Assembly (NCBI RefSeq): GCF_009727055.1
Contig: NC_052349.1
Span: 39,199,865-39,263,864, forward strand
Length of the DNA: 64,000 nt
From: Benincasa hispida
Lineage: Eukaryota; Streptophyta; Magnoliopsida; Cucurbitales; Cucurbitaceae
Reading direction: 5' to 3'
Within the stretch, counting starts at the first letter, position 1; the number at the start of each line of letters is the position of its first letter. This document shows positions 20,973 to 32,177 of this stretch, one piece after another. The notes under the pieces are model-generated. The model ran no database searches. It was not told the DNA's origin and saw nothing but the letters and a program-made list of their open reading frames with translations. The position numbers were made by a program, and so were the translations under genes.

Positions 20973-22658
20973 ACTCAAAGGATTAAACCCGAACGCTGCG
21001 CTCCCTGGGACCCGGACGATTCCACAGCGTAGAGCTTCAATCAATAGGCCATTTCAGTCTTCTTTTATCCTCAGCAATGCCCAAAGACTCCCATGCCTTT
21101 CTTGGTGGAAAAAACCACCGGCGATTTCCAAAAAGTCTTTATTGCATTTTTAGAGCAAGAAGCGGAACTACAAGAAAAATGAAAATATGCGCATCATTGC
21201 CACAAAAACAAACGGCCAGTTTCCCAGCCGAAAGAATGGGGAAACAAATGCGCTAAGACCTGTAGTAAGCCAGAGTAAGATGTATGAGGGTGCGAGTCAC
21301 AAGAGTCTTCGAATGTCGAATTATAGAATCTCCCGGGCTTTCCTAGCCACTCTCGTTTTGTTTTTTTATCTTCTTTGTCTGAAAATGGGTTTGATTTGCT
21401 TCACCTATGAGAATTTCTACAGATTCTTATTTTATTCATATTCAATCTTCCGCTTTCATCGCTCGTAGTTGCTCTCTTCCTTAATGCTATCTTCTTCTTA
21501 GCCTCGTTTGCGCTATATACCTTATTTGCTTTGCTTCTCTTACGTGTCCATGAACATTAGTTCGAGTCTACGCCCATCTTTCAGAGTTCAAAGATGGTTT
21601 CGCGAGTCCAAAACTGGAGGTTTAGTGTGAGTCCACAAAAGGGGAGTCCGTTTCTGGGCCACTCACATGTTATCAATTGGAATGCTTTCGCCTTTGCTTT
21701 AAGGTCCCTAGGACCGGATCCCTTTATTTTCTTTCAAAGATGAGGGAAGGCACGGGGAAGAAGGTACCCTAGGCCCCAGGGTTGGCAGTGGACTTGCTTC
21801 CTGTTATTTCTATTTAAAGCTTTCTGCTGCTAACAGTTGAGTATAGCCAGTGGCGGTTACTGGGACAGCAGGCGGGTAAAGCTTTCAAGTCATACCCCAG
21901 ATCCCTTTCGAATTACTAGACATGCTAACAAGTCTTTGTCTGGCTTGACTCGAATGCCTTGATTAACTATTAACTCGAACGAGTGAAATCGTTACGGATC
22001 CAGTAAACCAGAAAAGAAAGTAGACTCAATGTAGTGAACGGAGTGACAAAGACGACTACTATCGAGAGCTCGGAGTGAGCGGAATAGGATCACAGAAATG
22101 CTTTGAAAACTCTTCTAAAACGAAAACAGGTTTGGCATAGAATCCAGAAGGATGAAGGCTTTTTTACCTAATCATAGAAGGAAACTCATATCTTTTCCGG
22201 GTTCTAGCTGGCGTACCTCTTTTATTTGGGCATTTGTCCTTTTTGCTTGCCCTCTTTTTTTTATAGGCTTATAGCAGAAGTCTGGAGTGTGAAAGTCTAG
22301 TTGTCACTCGGAGCCACTCTGTCAACAAAACAAGACGTTAGTGAATTTGTTAGAAACCGTGTTCGGTATCGACAGAGAAAGTAGGGAAGGACAGTGACAG
22401 AATAGCTCTAACAGAAGCAAGCTGTCAAGAGGGAGCTGTGCTGTCAGTATACAGAGTCGGCTTTTTAACCATTCGATTCGCGAGCTTAGTCACCCATCCC
22501 CTATGGATGGTTTCATAGCTTCTGTCAGGTCAGGAGTGAACGAAGGAAAGGTGGTTGGTTTTAAGGAAGCCTTCCTTTGATTGTGCGTTTACGCTTTGTT
22601 TAAGCAGCTTTTCATGTTTAATCCGCTTCTATAAAGAAAGGAGAACAGAACGGAGCAC
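20973..22658. other. Intergenic mitochondrial-type DNA
   Basis: No recognisable gene. A 93-codon plus frame at 21,187-21,468 contains one hydrophobic stretch but no family signature. Confidence 0.4.
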
Positions 22659-23171
22659 TTAGCCGAGCAACGAGCTATCAAAGGCGATCCTTCTTAGCTT
22701 AGTACGGAGCCAGTTAGGATTGACTACTTTTTTGACACAGTTTGGTTTGATGGGTCCATTCAACATGCCTTCTAATATCCTTTTATATGGTTGTGTAAGC
22801 TTAATAGCATGTTGATTGAGATTGTACTTCAACGCCGAAGCAGTAAGATATGTAGGTTGTGTATCCTTCAACGCCGAAGCAGTAAGATATGTAGGTTGTG
22901 TATCGCTCGTAAAAGCCACCCTTCGCCACTGATCACGAGTGGGATAGATGGAGTCATCCCTAAACTCTTCACGGAGTGCTTTTTCAAGTTTGATTTCCAA
23001 CTTAGTAATTCTAAAATCTTGACTTTCGTTTTCATTATCAATGGGTTTCCGCATTAATGTTACCAGCTCCTCTCTGCGTACTAAATCCGGAATCAATGGT
23101 TCTGAGACCGTGGCGATCATCTCTTTATACTCGGGAGATCCCATGCGAAGACAAGCAATTTCCTCCGACAA
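22659..23171 (-). CDS. Hypothetical ORF, 170 codons, with in-frame 13-residue duplication
   Basis: Minus-strand open frame starting at 23171 and ending at 22659. It is hydrophilic, with a charged first half (MSEEIACLRMGSPEYKEMIA...) and a basic second half ending LRTKLRRIAFDSSLLG. Residues DTQPTYLTASALK are present twice in tandem, caused by an exact 39-bp duplication (22827-22865 and 22866-22904). I recognise no family and no membrane segment. The frame is the longest in the mitochondrial block outside known genes that reads like a soluble protein, and the duplication being a multiple of three leaves it open. The duplication could also be an assembly artefact, as similar exact duplications flank an N and an adapter elsewhere in this block. 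Confidence 0.35.
   Translation of the reverse strand: MSEEIACLRMGSPEYKEMIATVSEPLIPDLVRREELVTLMRKPIDNENESQDFRITKLEIKLEKALREEFRDDSIYPTRDQWRRVAFTSDTQPTYLTASALKDTQPTYLTASALKYNLNQHAIKLTQPYKRILEGMLNGPIKPNCVKKVVNPNWLRTKLRRIAFDSSLLG
22827..22904 (-). repeat. Exact 39-bp tandem duplication
   Basis: Two adjacent identical 39-bp units (22827-22865, 22866-22904) inside the hypothetical 170-codon ORF. No N or adapter is present at the junction, so it may be genuine. Confidence 0.85.
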
Positions 23172-26100
23172 TGATGGGGAATCCCTATTCAGACCACCTG
23201 AGTCTGTGCCTGCTGCAATTATCAGTCCTTGGTCAGCTTGATACTAAACCAGATCGAGCCCGGGAATCCCTCTCTTTCTTCTAGCTCCGACGCTTGAAGT
23301 TACGTTCGGGGGATTCATGTTAGCTTTTAAAGACTTAGTGCGTGCAATTAACAAGAAGTTCCCTGCGGGGCTATTCCCCAGTTCCCGGAGGGGGTCAGTT
23401 TACAGCTCTCCTCTCCTTATAGTCGAGTATATTATATAACCTCGAAAGGAGAATGAATACCATTTTTGCGAGTCTCTGTTCTCTTGAATAGGTAGGCTCA
23501 GTACGCTATGGAAGCTTGATCCGCTTAGGGCTCATAGCAGGTAGGACAGAGAATCGAATTTCGCCGGCGAGATGAGTCTGGGGACCTTTAGGACTAGAAA
23601 AAAACTAAGTAGAAGCTATAGGGTGCGCTTTAGCACGGATTACTGAGACTCCGTTCTAATTATACTAAAATAGAAAGAAGTTGGTTCCAACCCTAGGCTT
23701 AGAGCTGAGCTAGACCCGTAACTGACTTCGGAATGATTTAGAGAGCAGCGAATCAGGCTTTCGGAGTGGTGGCAAGGCTTGAAAAGAAAGGAACTACTGC
23801 TACACTGGCAACTACACTTGGAGTGCGTTAAGGTAGGAACTAGATCACAAACGTGCTATTCCTTTGAGGCCTACATCTTTTTGGTTGTTCCTGTACCACT
23901 CATTGTGGAAGGTCCCTCCGTGTATGCAACTACTAGCAGCTTTCGATGCCCCTATATCGTATCGGGTCTTCTGTTTTTCTCAAGCTGTGAAAATAAGATA
24001 GAATACCGTCAACGTGGATGCTCAGAGGGAGCCGCTAGAGAATCCACCGTCAATGCCTTTCCTTCTCTACTTTACAATAGATTTTAGGAACTACTTGACC
24101 TAGCTTGGTGAATCAGTCAATTTTCTCCCTTCACAGTCATGCTTTATATACTTCTACGAATTAACTTGTTAGAGTTATAGAGAAGGGATTGAAGAATAGC
24201 GTATGGCATGTATCATTTCTAAGCATAGGACAGATGCTAGAGCAAAGCGAGATTGAATGCCGATCGTTCCCGGATTGGAACTGCGACAAGAAGGAATTGG
24301 TCTTTCTTTTTTGGTTAACGAAGAAGCCCGAGGAAGACTCAAAAAAGACTTGGGTCGGATCCTTCCTTGCTTGTAAGCTGAGCTAGAGCATTCTTTCTTT
24401 ATCTTTATTGCTTGCCTGGAATGAGAGACAAGTCACTAACTAAATGAATGAACGAATAAGCTGAAGGGCTGTGATACCATATAGTGAAGAGAGAGTGAAA
24501 GTTGGTTCCATTTGAGATGGGCCTGAGGGATTGAAGAAGAAATTGACTGAGATAGAGGCATAGATTCCGCTGCAAGAGAATCCGTAGTTGGGGAAGACAA
24601 AAAAACTCCAACCTTTCGCAGGGTTTCTTTGAGTTAGCTTGTCTCTTTCTCGGGGAAGGCTTTGTAATTGAGCTCGCCCTAAGAAATAAGCGGGAGAGGT
24701 TCGAAGACGCTCGACCGAGTTTACGAGGGAGAGGAGCGGGAGGGGTGGGGAAAAAGCACTCATAGAACGACTTTTTGAAGAGCGAATTTGTGCACCTGAA
24801 AGGTTGGGTTTCAGTATCCCAAACAAAACGTACTATATGATGTTTTTTTGATCCCATATTGTTCATCCGTTTACGTAGAGGCAAAAAGTGTCTTTCCAGA
24901 AGGTACACAGAAATGGTTAATCTTTATCAAAGCAATCTGGACTAGCTCAAAAAGGTGTAATTCCATGTTGGTTCGGTTCCTCCACTAGCTGAAGCAGATT
25001 GGTCAAAAAAACATTTGATAGCCTGAAAAACGGGAGTTAACAACGGCCCCGGCCCAAACATGAGCCGAAAATCTTGTTTCTACGCTCATCAGTCTAGAAA
25101 GTTTTCATTGTCCGGCTAGCCCTAGATCTTAATCTTTTAACTTGGTAGGGACAATGCCCTTTGAGGTAGAGTGAGAGGATGAAACTTCAAAACACCTGGA
25201 TCAAGTCCAAGTAAATGAGTCCTCTTTAGGAGGTAGTATATACTTATGGACCCATTGGGAAAGGAAGACTCCCTAGCTCGATTTTCGAAAAGCTCTCTTT
25301 TGTGTGCCCGCTAAAGGCGCCTTTCTTTAGTCTTTACTTTACCTGTGGAATCGGAAAAGTTGATTTGCAAAGGTTATTCTACCTACCGCTCCGTGGGCTA
25401 GGAAAAGTCCATGCAAAAAGGACAATACATGATTGAAGCGAAGAAGTCTAAGCTGGATCCAGAAAGAGTAGTGATAGACTGACCCTACCCCACCAGACAA
25501 GATCTCAGCCAAATGAGCCTGATCGTAACAAGCTTTGATTAGATCAATAAGACCGAAAAAGATGGAGATTTGCTCTCTACTAGCAGCCCCGCTCATAGAA
25601 AGGATCGCTCAAGAAGAGCACGGGCATAAGATAGCGAAATTTGATACTCTCGCGAAGGGAATGAAACTCGTGATTTGATGATTAAAGATCAACCTAGTCA
25701 ACGTGGCCTATGAAAGCGCTTTCATATCGATTATTGTTGAAGGAAAGGTGAGAAAGGGCTTTCTTTTCTCGTGCCTTTGACGCTGGTGCCAAAACAAAAG
25801 CATACGAAGAAATAGCTGATTTCACTTCTTATGAGCCGAAGACAACCTGTGTCACGCGCTTCTTTTATTCTTTCGGTCAGAAAGCTTGGAAAGAAAAGAA
25901 ATGAAGTCGGCTGTAGAGAAAGAACAGAAGAAATCATTTAAAACAGCGCTGAAAGACGTGAAAGAAAGTCAAAGCTTGGACCCTCGGTGACTCAACCTAC
26001 CTTGCTTGACATAGGAAATTCCCCTTCTCAGGTCAACTCCTAGTCATACTGACTTGGTAGCAGATTCTCGGCATCCCATCTCAGAAGGTTTCGCTTTTGC

Positions 26101-29100
26101 ACTACTATTAAGAGCCCTCCCGAACAGTGGAACATTTTGGCATCAATCCAATTTCCCTTAATCGACTTTTTCAATACTGTTTATGGAAAGACAGGAATGG
26201 TTAAAAAAAAATGTCAGTTCCTTTGCCCGAGATTAGACAGTCAAAGAAAGGCTAACCCCGTCTTCTTGCAATGGGCGGAATCGATGCAGAGTTAGCACCA
26301 ACCTTTTTTGGATTCCTCTCTACCTTTTTGAATAAAGGTCTCCGCTATAAACAAACCGGTTAATCGAGTGCCTTTACTAGCTTTCTGCTTGAACTGTATT
26401 CTTTTTCACGCATCTCTTTCTAGTGGACGGGGCAGCCTAGAAAAGAAAGGAATCAGTCTTAGCCTTAGCGGCGTCACTTCCAGATTCACTTCTTTTTAGG
26501 GTTAGGGAAAGAGCCTTTAAGTTAAGCGCTTTTTGCTAACGTCCTTAAAAGGAGAGAAGGAACCAGAGGGTATCAATCAACATAGAGATATAAAGGAGAG
26601 GGCATAAGGATGAGACTAGCTTGTAGCGTTCACGTGGTTGAACTTTGGCCATGGCTTCGGTTCCAGAGATGGGTTCTGTGGCGAACTCGAGTTGAATAAG
26701 CTCTTCTTCCTCAGAAGAGCAAAGAGTGTATTTCCCAGCCTGCCAACCTGTCTGTCTGTCCCTAGTATGCCTGCCAGCGAGTCCCATCTGTTTAATTAGA
26801 AAAGCATGCCAGCAGTAGTTTAGCTATTCACACTTACAGTTCATTTAGCTAGTCAAACAGTATTGGCTTACTGCCTTCAAGCCATAAGAAGCTCTAGGTG
26901 AATTCCTTACTTCAAGTCCTAGATCACTGCTGTTGCTGATGAAGCTATGTAGCAATCAAGTACCCTTGTTCACTTCCAAGTATTAGTGATTAGCTTCATT
27001 GAACTGAAATGGGTGATTAGCGCGTAGAAGCTCTTTGTTTCCATTGGGAATGAAATACTTCAAACTAGCATTGGTTTGATAGAAAGGAAAGCTAGCAAAC
27101 TAGTCCCTATACTGTTTAGAAAGACAAGGAAGCTATCTGTTAGCAGTAGTAGAGATATGAGCACTTACAGGAAGTGAAGTTACCCACTTGATAGGGGAAC
27201 GAACGATGAGCTTGACTTTCTGCTTCTCTGATTTTGCTTAACACTTCTTTCTTTAAGTTAAGTCAATATAGAATAGTTTGCATAACTGATTGACTTTCTT
27301 GGCTTTAACAACTTTTTCCATAGGGCTTACGGTTGATCAAACCAGGACAAGAGACCTGTTTTGTTCACAAAACTGATACTGTTAGACAAGCAATCAGTTC
27401 AACTTAGGAAGCATACCAGGAGAGAACCATACTTTATTGTGGCACTAAGACAGGTATTTCCACTTGTCAATCCTTGTTTTCAATCAGTACTCTGTTGACG
27501 TAAGATCTGTTAGTTCGGAGACTTTATTTGACTTTCAGAAAGAAGCCAGTACTGGCTTGTCCGTTTATAAAGATTATTGGTATTGGCTGACACAACATCC
27601 TTCCTTCAGGCTTTAGGTTCTTTGTTTACCAGGAATGAAATACTTTTCAAGCAAAAGAGTCCTTCCAGCCAGCCAGCCAACCCGCGGAGTTGAACACAAG
27701 CCCTTTTTAGTCATGGCCAGGTTCTTCTATCAATCTCCTGGCCCTTGCTTAACTTCTTGTTCTATAAACCGGTCGCTGGTTGATCTGATCGAACCCCGGA
27801 CACGCGAGAGCCCAGCCGGGGAGGACGGAAAGGACAGAGATATAAAGCAATATAGCCTGTTCGGAAAGCGCATCTCGCATCGCATACCGGATATCTCATA
27901 CCTACTTGAGAAAGAGTCTCAGATATCGCATATCAAAGACATCTGCCCCTGACCTGTCCTATCTTAGAAAACAATATCATAAAAAAAACACGCACGAAAG
28001 AGATATGGGTTTTCTTACCACTTGACTTGCTTCGATTAGTGATAGTGACGGTTCAGTGAAGTCAAGTCTATTAGGGGCTCCCTGACGATCCCGAACCTTC
28101 AAAAAGTTAAGGGTATGTTTTGTTTCTTGGCACTCTCTTTCTTTGTTATGCCAACCTAAAAACAGAGAGGGATACGGAGCTTGACTTGAAAACAAACAAC
28201 TCTGCCCCCCTATCACAACAAAACAAGACGGATAGGAGACTTTTTGCCTTCCTTAAGTCCAGGATACGAAAACAATTCCTCCTCACTAAAAAGAGCGATT
28301 GAGAGTGGATTTCTCGTTCGATAGTGTCGAGAAGGTATTAGCCCCTTACTCACCTCTTCAACATCTAGAAAAAGGCCGTATTAGTTAAGCTCTTTCGTAA
28401 AAGCACCATTGGGCGGTGGTTCCTCTCTTTTTCTCTTTCACCTCGAACACAAAATCGATCTCGCCATCAGCTCGACTAAGAGTTCCGAATCGAAAAACTC
28501 AACTGAACGTCGACTTGATGATGCAAAGTCGAGGGGAACCGAGTGCCGAAAAAAACCGGTTTAGGTAAATATCTAATGCGCTCCCCGTCATGTTGACTAT
28601 TATTCAAAATCAAGTAAGAAAGTCCTTGACTTGGCCTGCGTGCATTATACCGACCCCCTTTTTAAAGAACTTGATTTCAATCTCAATAAAGAAATGAAAG
28701 CAACAATCTTTGCTTGTTGTCCTCTTACTCTTTGAGTCTGCCTTGTGCAGGTCTCTCGGGTGTCTACGGCAGATCCGATCAGTCTCGTGATGAAGAGAAG
28801 TCTTTTCCGATCTTCCACTAAGAAAAGAAGGGTATCGTCACGACAACTCAATTTGCCCGGTAAACTACTCGGGGCTCCCCATGGTTTAGTAAAAAGGAGG
28901 GGAGATTTGATCTTCATCCGGGGGTGAATTTCATTCATTATGAACTCAAAAGTGTAAGCCTGATTAGTGAGGTCAAGTAAACTTCATAGAATTCAATGAA
29001 TGATCAGCCATTCCATTTGTGCTTGAAGCAAGTAGGCGACGCGAATCTATGGTTTCTATGTTTCAATGGGATACCAATTGCTTGGATGCCTTTGTTTGAA

Positions 29101-29177
29101 AGCCTCGAGATGATTTGCGGAAAAAATGCTTTCTAGGTTTGTCTTGTGTCTCCGTAACAAATGGTCCATTTATTGAT
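23172..29177. other. ~6 kb mitochondrial-type intergenic DNA
   Basis: No known mitochondrial gene, tRNA or rRNA found on either strand. Holds the second 31-bp repeat (23410-23440) and an ACCGCTCCGTGGG 13-mer (25385-25397). Open frames of 80-167 codons (for example 24,405-24,908 minus, 27,635-27,952 plus, 28,645-28,938 minus) overlap one another on both strands and show no family features; I treat them as chance. The small frame 28,745-28,927 is very basic and could be a scrap of a ribosomal-type protein, but I cannot name it. Confidence 0.4.
23410..23440 (+). repeat. 31-bp repeat, copy 2
   Basis: Matches 14364-14394 at 30 of 31 positions, same orientation. Confidence 0.75.
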
Positions 29178-29253
29178 GGGCGAACGACGGGGATTGAACC
29201 CGCGCGTGGTGGATTCACAATCCACTGCCTTGATCCACTTGGCTACATCCGCC
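29178..29253 (-). tRNA. trnH: tRNA-His (GUG), plastid-derived
   Basis: The minus strand folds as a complete tRNA: acceptor GGCGGAT at 29253 downward pairing with GTTCGCC, D arm, anticodon stem-loop GGATTGTGAATCC with anticodon GTG, and T arm CGGGTTCAATCCCCG, with a discriminator C. The sequence is nearly that of chloroplast trnH, which angiosperm mitochondria have captured and use in place of a native tRNA-His. The stretch just below it (ATGGTCCATTTATTGATG) is also plastid-like flank, so slightly more than the tRNA was transferred. No CCA is encoded. Confidence 0.9.
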
Positions 29254-29455
29254 CCTACCCCCGCACAGGTTTCAGTCTCGAGATACGATCAGATCCTTAC
29301 CCTATGACCGCTATCAAAGAGAAGCTTTTTCCTATAACGAGAGTTGCAAGTCTATTGTTGTGTTTTGGAATTAGGGGAAGCAAAGCTTCAACAAGTCGGC
29401 CGCTTCCTGGAAAAGCTTCAAACAAAGAGGTTAGGCTGTTCACACTTGGGCAAAG

Positions 29456-29534
29456 ACGACTGACTTTGGAAGCGGAACACGAACCCTGTCTCTTATACAC
29501 ATCTACGACTGACTTTGGAAGCGGAACACGAACC
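29456..29534. other. Tn5 mosaic-end (Nextera) adapter flanked by 30-bp duplication
   Basis: 29486-29504 reads CTGTCTCTTATACACATCT, identical to the 19-bp Tn5 mosaic end used in tagmentation sequencing libraries. It is flanked by two exact copies of a 30-bp sequence (29456-29485 and 29505-29534). A bacterial transposon end of exactly this length with flanks repeated beyond the 9-bp Tn5 target duplication is best explained by an untrimmed read used in assembly or gap filling, not biology. Confidence 0.95.
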
Positions 29535-31203
29535 TATTTCCGCTATTCCGGGTTCTTATTGAGCGTAGAGAAATCAAGGTTTATGATAAAGTCAGCAAAG
29601 TTTCGATGGTGTTCTACTTTTGCGTAGTCTCGGTCCACAGTGGAAGGCTCTGCACCTAAGCCTCGTTAGAATCAGCGGAAGTGTAAGGTGTAAGTAAAGA
29701 GAATAGAAGAAGAGATTCAGTCTTTCCCTTAGCCTAGTCTATATCTACAGCTGATGCAACTTCGTACCGACGCCTCACTACTACTTAATGAATTAATGGC
29801 TAAGTGATTTCATAACCTGAGCTTTCCTTAACCAGGTGACCTTACTTCGTAACCTGGGACTCCCTTTCTTTATAGTTCGACTAAGTGACTTCGTAACCTT
29901 AACTATCTTTCTTTCTTACTTTAGCATAGGCCTTCGCCACTTCAAACGGCCCCTCTCCCTATCGGTCGAGCTGCTTCGCCCCTCTCGATGATTGTTGACT
30001 CAACATTGATTTCGTGCTTGAGTTGGGGGGCCCCCTCCCTCCATCCATCGAGTCAAGTAATTCGCTATCGGAAATTTGTCCGTCCTCATGCCATGCTTCT
30101 TCTTTCTCCGAATCGGTTCCTAGTGTCAGCCAATCAAGATTCACCATCAAGAAAGGGGAGAGCCATCGACTTTAGGTTAAGCTGGTCTCGTCATTCACGC
30201 AATTCCCCCGTCCATTGATCACGCGAGTACGCATCCAGTCAGCACATAGCGAACGAAAAAAGAGTTCATCCTGCCTCAATCAAAATGTCGAGAAATTTCT
30301 CCCTATTCATTCGGTCTAAGTCTCCACGGGCCCCTCTACGGAGAGGTGCACCATGTTGATAGGAATCGGCAAATACCTTCTTGTACATGTCCTCAAAGGC
30401 AACATTCATGGCAATCAGAACGTCTTTCTCCCTCATTTATTTCTTCTTTTTTCTCTTGAAAGAGGATAAGCGCTATCCATTGAGTAAAGGGAGGGTTTGC
30501 TACAGTGATTCGGGCGGTTGATGGCCTCTTTCTCTTCGAGAGTTGCGGGTCTTTGCTGCTGCATGAGTGGTAGCTCATGCTCAAAACTCCTTGGATACGA
30601 GTCTTAGTCGTTACGCAGCGGTCCGTTTCCCGACTTCGCTTGCGCGATTTGCACTGATGATTGGTATCATCCATCCTCGACCCTAATGAAATTGAGTATT
30701 CATGGGCCAGTCAGTCAAGCGGTTCGGGTTCTCGGTAGGTTCCCGTTCGCCTGCCCCCTCATAGTCCATTAGTGGGTAGGGTGGTAAACTTAGAGGGCGC
30801 CGGCCTCCTCCTCAGACGTGTCCTCGACAACTTGGCGGTTGTTCGGTCTCCGCTTTTGGGGGCGGAAGTGCTTGGTCGCTGGGGTTTCCTTTTCCTCAAC
30901 CAAAACGAAAAAGGTTGTTTGTGTCAGCCTGGTCTAACATTTGGTTACGAGCTGGCTAGACAAACAAAGATGGATTGAAGGTAAGATAGATTGGAGTGAA
31001 AGTGGCACAGGACCTTCGATCGACCATGGGGCGTATTCGACCCTTACCGAATTCATTCTATTGAAGCGTTTACGTAAAAAGCTTCTTCTCATGCATGTTG
31101 CATTTCTTTGGTTTTTGGAAGTTCCAGAATGTTGTCTTTGGATTTCCTTTGTTGGAAAGCCCCCTTTGATTAATGAGAGTTTAGTGCTGCTCGCCACTAC
31201 CCA
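29535..31203. other. Intergenic mitochondrial-type DNA
   Basis: No recognised gene. Contains an inverted copy (29949-29977) of the 29-bp unit that is tandemly repeated before rpl2. A 60-codon minus frame near 30,250-30,440 contains MNVAFEDMYKKVFADSY and is continuous with a charged segment; unidentified. Confidence 0.4.
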
Positions 31204-31274
31204 AGGCCAAGGACGGGGTTGAACCATCATTCCAGGATTTGCAGTCCGATACATTTCCATTATGTTACCTAGCC
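31204..31274 (-). tRNA. trnC: tRNA-Cys (GCA), native mitochondrial type
   Basis: Minus-strand cloverleaf: acceptor GGCTAGG (from 31274 downward) pairing with CTTGGCC plus discriminator T, short D arm ACAT..ATGT, anticodon loop CTGCAAA (anticodon GCA), T arm GATGGTTCAACCCCGTC. It closely matches the native plant mitochondrial tRNA-Cys rather than the plastid one. The T stem has one T-G wobble where a C-G pair is usual and the T loop has A where G is usual, small changes that could be drift in a nuclear copy. Confidence 0.85.
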
Positions 31275-31704
31275 AAACCCGCCACCTCATGTGCCAAAGT
31301 CAAATGGTTGTTCTTCCTTCCCCGCTCCCTCTTTTTCTACATATGTGGTGGCGGGCGGAGCACTCTAGATGACCGGCGGCGGGTTACCATAGAAGAGGGG
31401 ACAACTTCTTTCTCCCTTGCCTTGCTCCATTTTCCTTTGATGATTGAAAGTAGCAAGCCACTCCACTACTAGTTAGTATAGAGGCTAGATAGAAGGTGGC
31501 TCATCCAGCCCTGCGAGCGGATCCATTGTTTATGCGGCAGTGCAATGCAGCTGAAAAAGGTAAGCTCCTTTTATTTTATTAGTAAGGTATAGGTTGGGGA
31601 AAACTCCAAAACTAGGGTTCCAAAAAGCTTACCGCTCCGTGGGAAACGATATCCGTTTTCCAAAAGGGCACCCCTACGAGACCCCTAAACTACAAGCTAG
31701 CGCG

Positions 31705-31724
31705 CAACGGCTTTTCCGCCGTTG
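31705..31724. other. Small perfect hairpin
   Basis: CAACGGC (31705-31711) and GCCGTTG (31718-31724) separated by TTTTCC, with partly complementary AAGC...GCTT flanks. Possible RNA stem; no adjacent gene to assign it to. Confidence 0.5.
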
Positions 31725-31757
31725 TTGCTTGCAGCTTGCAGGCTCGGAAATCTCTCT

Positions 31758-32177
31758 TTAGCCTTTTCTCCATGTCTCCATTATGATTGATTCGCTTCTT
31801 CTTTCATGCAAGCGCTTGGTTTGCCCCTTGTTGTCTTGCATTTTGTGATCCGGAGCTTCAGTCTGCCTTTTTCGTCTCGCCGCGATCCGACGTGGATTTA
31901 CGATTGAAATGTTAGCTCCAGGTTTTGGGCGGCCCATCTGGTGGGGGCAGCTATCACTGCTGGAAGCCCCTGCGGTTGTTCGGTTGCATACTCCCCGTCC
32001 ACATATCTCACACTCCCAAAGCATCTTTTTTCTTTCATATTTCATTTTCCTTTCCTGCATTTTTCTTTCGAGATATAGGTCGGCTTCGTGCATCTCGATG
32101 TTTGCCGGGGGTGCTCCTGAGGTATGCCCTTCCGGTGGGTTGTTCTCTTCTCTGTATTTTCCATCCAATGCCCACAC
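31758..32177 (-). CDS. Hypothetical ORF, 139 codons, charged
   Basis: Minus-strand frame that is very rich in charged residues, with a helical segment (LYLERKMQERKMKYERKKML, about 34-53) followed by WECEICGRGVC, a CX2C(X3)C cluster that resembles but does not complete a zinc-binding knuckle, and a basic tail. No family recognised. A retroelement gag remnant is possible. The opposite strand is also open over much of the same interval, which lowers confidence that either is a gene. Confidence 0.25.
   Translation of the reverse strand: MWALDGKYREENNPPEGHTSGAPPANIEMHEADLYLERKMQERKMKYERKKMLWECEICGRGVCNRTTAGASSSDSCPHQMGRPKPGANISIVNPRRIAARRKRQTEAPDHKMQDNKGQTKRLHERRSESIIMETWRKG

Noticed and set aside
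21838..21900. tRNA-Gln-like start (GAGTATAGCCAGTGG)
   Set aside because: No UUG anticodon loop or T arm follows.
24405..24908. 167-codon minus-strand ORF
   Set aside because: Overlaps a 128-codon ORF in another frame on the same strand; low-complexity Ser/Leu/Arg-rich text with no recognisable family.
29115..29627. 170-codon plus-strand ORF
   Set aside because: It runs antisense through trnH and reads through the sequencing adapter (CLLYTS is the translated mosaic end), so it is an artefact.
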